The position numbers were made by a program, and so were the translations under genes. This document shows, in pieces, positions 61,240 to 64,000 of a DNA stretch of 64,000 bases. Source of the stretch: Coccinella septempunctata. Lineage: Eukaryota; Arthropoda; Insecta; Coleoptera; Coccinellidae. Every line of letters starts with the position of its first letter. The first letter of the stretch is position 1. Below the pieces are notes generated by a model, which saw only the letters and a list, made by a program, of their open reading frames with translations, had not been told where the DNA came from and made no database searches. The stretch covers positions 8,226,356 to 8,290,355 of the forward strand of contig NC_058194.1 of NCBI RefSeq assembly GCF_907165205.1, read 5' to 3'.

Positions 61240-64000
61240 ATGCAAGATTCCAGGAGTCAAACATTTAATTTTGGTCATGTGAATGCTAGATCATTGATGC
61301 TTCATTTTGGGGAAATTAAGAATGTGTTGATACAGCGGAGATTTGATGTATTTGGGTTGACGGAGACTTGGTTGAGTGAGCGAGTACCTAGCGAGAAACT
61401 ACTAATAGATGGTTATCGTTTTGTTCGAGTGGATAGAGATAGTCTAGGTGGTGGAGTTGGTGTTTATATAAAGAATACAATAGAATTCAATATTTTGAAA
61501 AATGAAAGTGGAAGTGATCAGGTCTGGCTGCTATTGCGTTTGAGTGGCGGCGTTTCGGCTGTATTTTCGGTCATTTATAGGCAGCCCTCAAGTAGTTACA
61601 CCTCATTTATAGATGGGTTTGAGGCTGCAATGGTTGAAATGATTTCAACGTTTGAGCATATTTTCTGTGTTGGGGATTTTAATATGGACTATCTTGTAAA
61701 AACTACTGCGGATATAAGGAGATTCTCGGCCGTTTTAGATGGCCTCGGCTTAGAACAAATAATTGATCAGCCCACGCGGACAACTTTAACTTCATCGACT
61801 TTGATTGATTACATAATTACCAGTAGTCCAAACCTGGTTGTGAACTTTGGGGTGACTGCGGTTCCAGAGATCAGTGATCATGATTTGGTTTATTGCGCTA
61901 TCAATTTAAAGGTTGAAAAAACTGGACCTATTTTTAAGACTTCTAGAGATTTCAAACATTTGGATTATGTTAAATTTAAGTCAGATCTTACTTCTATACC
62001 TTGGAATAATATATATGATAGACCGACTGTAGATGAGAAAGTAGATTTCTTGACCTCGAATATAATAACATTGCTTGATATTCATGCCCCCATCAGAACA
62101 TATCGAGTATCCAAGGAATATGCGCCATGGCTCACAGACACCTTGAGAGACATGATTCGAATAAGGAATCAGGCTTTGTCCAGGTTCAAGAAGTCGAGAC
62201 AAGTTGTTGATTGGAATAGTTATAAAACTCTCAGGAATATGGTTACCAAAGCGGTTAGAAGGGAAAAGATCAATTATTATAATACATATCTTGATAGGAA
62301 TGGCACTTGGGCAGGTCTTGGTAGAATGGGTTTCAAAAAGCGCAAAAATATGAGTTTACCTAAGAGCATTGATAACGTGGATAGTATTAATATTCATTTT
62401 CTTAACTCCATTCCTAACCACCTCCCTGATATGGATCTTCTGGGTTTCTACCGTGATAGTGAAAATCGTGTGAATAATGATGACTTCAGCTTTACAACTG
62501 TAGACGAGATGGAGGTGCTTTCGATAATAAGATCTATAAAGAGTAAAGCAGTGGGTAATGATGGTATCAATATACTAACTCTACACTTGTGTGTTCCTCA
62601 TATTCTTCCTCACATTACTCATATAGTGAACACCTGTATAAAAAATTCAATTTTTCCAAATCAATGGAAAAAAGCTCTTGTCCATCCAGTCCCGAAAAAT
62701 ACGAATCCGAAGGGCTTTAATGATTTGCGACCTATCAGCATATTACCTACTCTATCTAAGATTTTAGAGAGGATAATGAGTAGACAGCTATGGGTACATT
62801 TAACTAGGAACAGTATTATTCCATCAGTCCAGTCCGGATATAGAGAGAATCACAGTTGTGTTACTGCTCTCTTGCACATCACTGATGATATAATAAGAGC
62901 GACAGATCAGGGTAAACTCACTATTTTAACATTATTGGATTACTCTAAGGCTTTTGATAGTCTTAATCACGAAATTTTTGATGCTGTTTCATATCACATT
63001 GGACTCTCACCTGATGCAGTACTGTTTCTCCACTCTTTTCTCGCTGAACGTTTTCAGGCAGTTTGTTATGGCCATAAATTGTCCACATTTTTGGAGGTTC
63101 TGAGGGGTGTGCCACAGGGTTCGATTTTGGGACCAGTTTTGTTCATTGTTTTCATCTCCCAGTTCACGAAGTACCTTGTTTCCTGCTCGTCACACTACTA
63201 TGCAGATGACGGCAAGCTCTATTTGTCTTTCTATCCTGATGAGGCCGCTCAGGCCGTTGCTGCGTTGAACTTCGATTTGAGTATAATACACGAAATCTCT
63301 AGAAGGCACTGTCTGCATCTCAATGCGACTAAAACGGTAGCAATACTGTTCGGAAGGAGTAATGATAGACTGCGGTTTGAGGCTGTTGGCGATTCGGTGG
63401 TGATGGACGGAGAGAATATAAGCTTGTCACCGAGAGTCAAGAGTTTGGGAGTTTGGATAGATCAAGACCTGAGATTTACTGATCATGTTTCTGCCTGCTT
63501 GCAGAAAGCGTATGGGATGTTAAGGTTGGTTTATCAGAATCGAGAATTTTTGAACACGAAATTGAGAAGATTAGTTTGTGACTCAGTTGTCCTCTCACAT
63601 TTGAATTATGCAGATGTCGTCTACAATCCCTGCTTGAGCGCCTTAGATAAAAATAGAATACAAAAGCTACAGAATTCTTGCCTACGACTCATTTTCGGGA
63701 TAAGGAAATATGAAAGAATCAGTCACACTCTTGGTGTTGTCAACTGGCTGAATATGAGTAATAGAAGACATCTCCATTCCGCAATCTTATTCATGAAAAT
63801 AATCAACACTAGAACCCCTCCATACCTGTACAATAAGATTACTTTTCGTTCTGATGTCCATAATTTGAACATTCGTTTTAAGGGCACCTTGACGCCACCT
63901 GTTTTCTCTACTGAGTTATTCAGACGTTCGTTTTCCTATAGAGTGGCGCAAGTTGTTAACGGTCTGCCTGTGAACATCAGAACTATAACCAACGATAACC
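61240..64000 (+). CDS. ORF2: AP endonuclease and reverse transcriptase, open at the window end
   Basis: The frame starts at an ATG (MQDSRSQTFNFGHVNARS) and stays open for 920 codons to the last base. I read no stop, so the gene continues outside. Endonuclease (about 8-220): GHVNARSL, FGLTETWLS near 43, GGGVGVYIK, VIYRQPS, CVGDFNMDYL near 145, STLIDYIIT and ISDHDLVY near 210. Reverse transcriptase (about 430-720): FNDLRPISILPTLSKILE near 490, QSGYRENHSCVTALL, LLDYSKAFDSLNH near 566, GVPQGSILGPVLF near 623, catalytic YYADDGKLY near 652 and VKSLGVWID. A conserved post-RT region (LNYADVVYNPC, RIQKLQNSCLRLIF) follows. Copies element RNA at a nicked target; apparently functional. Confidence 0.93.
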   Translation, partial: MQDSRSQTFNFGHVNARSLMLHFGEIKNVLIQRRFDVFGLTETWLSERVPSEKLLIDGYRFVRVDRDSLGGGVGVYIKNTIEFNILKNESGSDQVWLLLRLSGGVSAVFSVIYRQPSSSYTSFIDGFEAAMVEMISTFEHIFCVGDFNMDYLVKTTADIRRFSAVLDGLGLEQIIDQPTRTTLTSSTLIDYIITSSPNLVVNFGVTAVPEISDHDLVYCAINLKVEKTGPIFKTSRDFKHLDYVKFKSDLTSIPWNNIYDRPTVDEKVDFLTSNIITLLDIHAPIRTYRVSKEYAPWLTDTLRDMIRIRNQALSRFKKSRQVVDWNSYKTLRNMVTKAVRREKINYYNTYLDRNGTWAGLGRMGFKKRKNMSLPKSIDNVDSINIHFLNSIPNHLPDMDLLGFYRDSENRVNNDDFSFTTVDEMEVLSIIRSIKSKAVGNDGINILTLHLCVPHILPHITHIVNTCIKNSIFPNQWKKALVHPVPKNTNPKGFNDLRPISILPTLSKILERIMSRQLWVHLTRNSIIPSVQSGYRENHSCVTALLHITDDIIRATDQGKLTILTLLDYSKAFDSLNHEIFDAVSYHIGLSPDAVLFLHSFLAERFQAVCYGHKLSTFLEVLRGVPQGSILGPVLFIVFISQFTKYLVSCSSHYYADDGKLYLSFYPDEAAQAVAALNFDLSIIHEISRRHCLHLNATKTVAILFGRSNDRLRFEAVGDSVVMDGENISLSPRVKSLGVWIDQDLRFTDHVSACLQKAYGMLRLVYQNREFLNTKLRRLVCDSVVLSHLNYADVVYNPCLSALDKNRIQKLQNSCLRLIFGIRKYERISHTLGVVNWLNMSNRRHLHSAILFMKIINTRTPPYLYNKITFRSDVHNLNIRFKGTLTPPVFSTELFRRSFSYRVAQVVNGLPVNIRTITNDN

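Larger units (their letters stand above)
60005..64000 (+). mobile_element. Two-ORF non-LTR retrotransposon (CR1/L2 group likely), runs off the window
   Basis: Starts where homology to the other GGAGGT units stops (after AGAAATATCATT). A leader of about 140 bases is followed by ORF1 (60146-60865), a 374-base spacer with T-runs, and ORF2 (61240 to beyond 64000). Because the leader and both ORFs are present and unbroken, the 5' end is probably complete. The 3' end is outside the window. Confidence 0.88.

Overview
The window looks like insect nuclear DNA. It is AT-rich, has almost no host coding sequence, and is packed with arthropod-type mobile elements: Penelope-like, Jockey-like, RTE-like, CR1/L2-like and Ty3/Gypsy retroelements, plus Tc1/mariner-type, hAT-type and MITE-like DNA elements. 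Species is not determinable by reading; a beetle is a guess. No host protein gene, tRNA, rRNA or CRISPR array was recognised.

The backbone is a chain of large elements separated by long (TA)n tracts. A ~6.7 kb unit without convincing ORFs ('GGAGGT unit') occurs five times: copy 0 (1-1559, right end only), A (6326-14662), B (23954-30670), C (37773-51973, reversed) and D (52098-~60004, reversed). Between units, also bounded by (TA)n, lie elements of other families: a 9 kb 'GGACGC' element (14817-23820), a 210 bp 'TGAAGCC' element (30871-31080) and a 6.5 kb 'AGTTTGGGG' element (31117-37659) with ~26 bp terminal inverted repeats. Each family carries its own short word, repeated near its ends. This shared plan (different words, always in a (TA)n tract, no recognisable transposase) is the most interesting pattern here.

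Younger insertions decorate the chain. A head-to-head inverted dimer of a Penelope-like element with hammerhead-type motifs sits in the TA tract between copies 0 and A (1611-6243). A hAT-like element sits in unit A (8468-9945), and the matching site in unit B is empty. A single-ORF non-LTR retrotransposon (15485-18724), a hairpin-rich foldback element (19031-20230), a MITE (21103-21518) and decayed minus-strand coding relics lie in the GGACGC element. A Jockey-like 3' fragment (32847-33320) and two MITE-like inverted repeats lie in the AGTTTGGGG element. In unit C, a Ty3/Gypsy element with 94 bp LTRs (44201-48652) is nested in a Tc1-like element (43836-48806). In unit D there is a 5'-truncated RTE-like insertion with a 16 bp target duplication (54316-56411) and a two-ORF CR1/L2-like element from about 60005 that runs off the window with its second ORF still open.

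All GGAGGT units carry the same older internal elements: a short GGCCCGGTTGTT MITE and a decayed mariner-like element with a recognisable transposase motif. The unit was therefore composite before it multiplied. Unit C also has two local tandem amplifications. The genes do not form a host pathway; each coding region serves its own element's copying.
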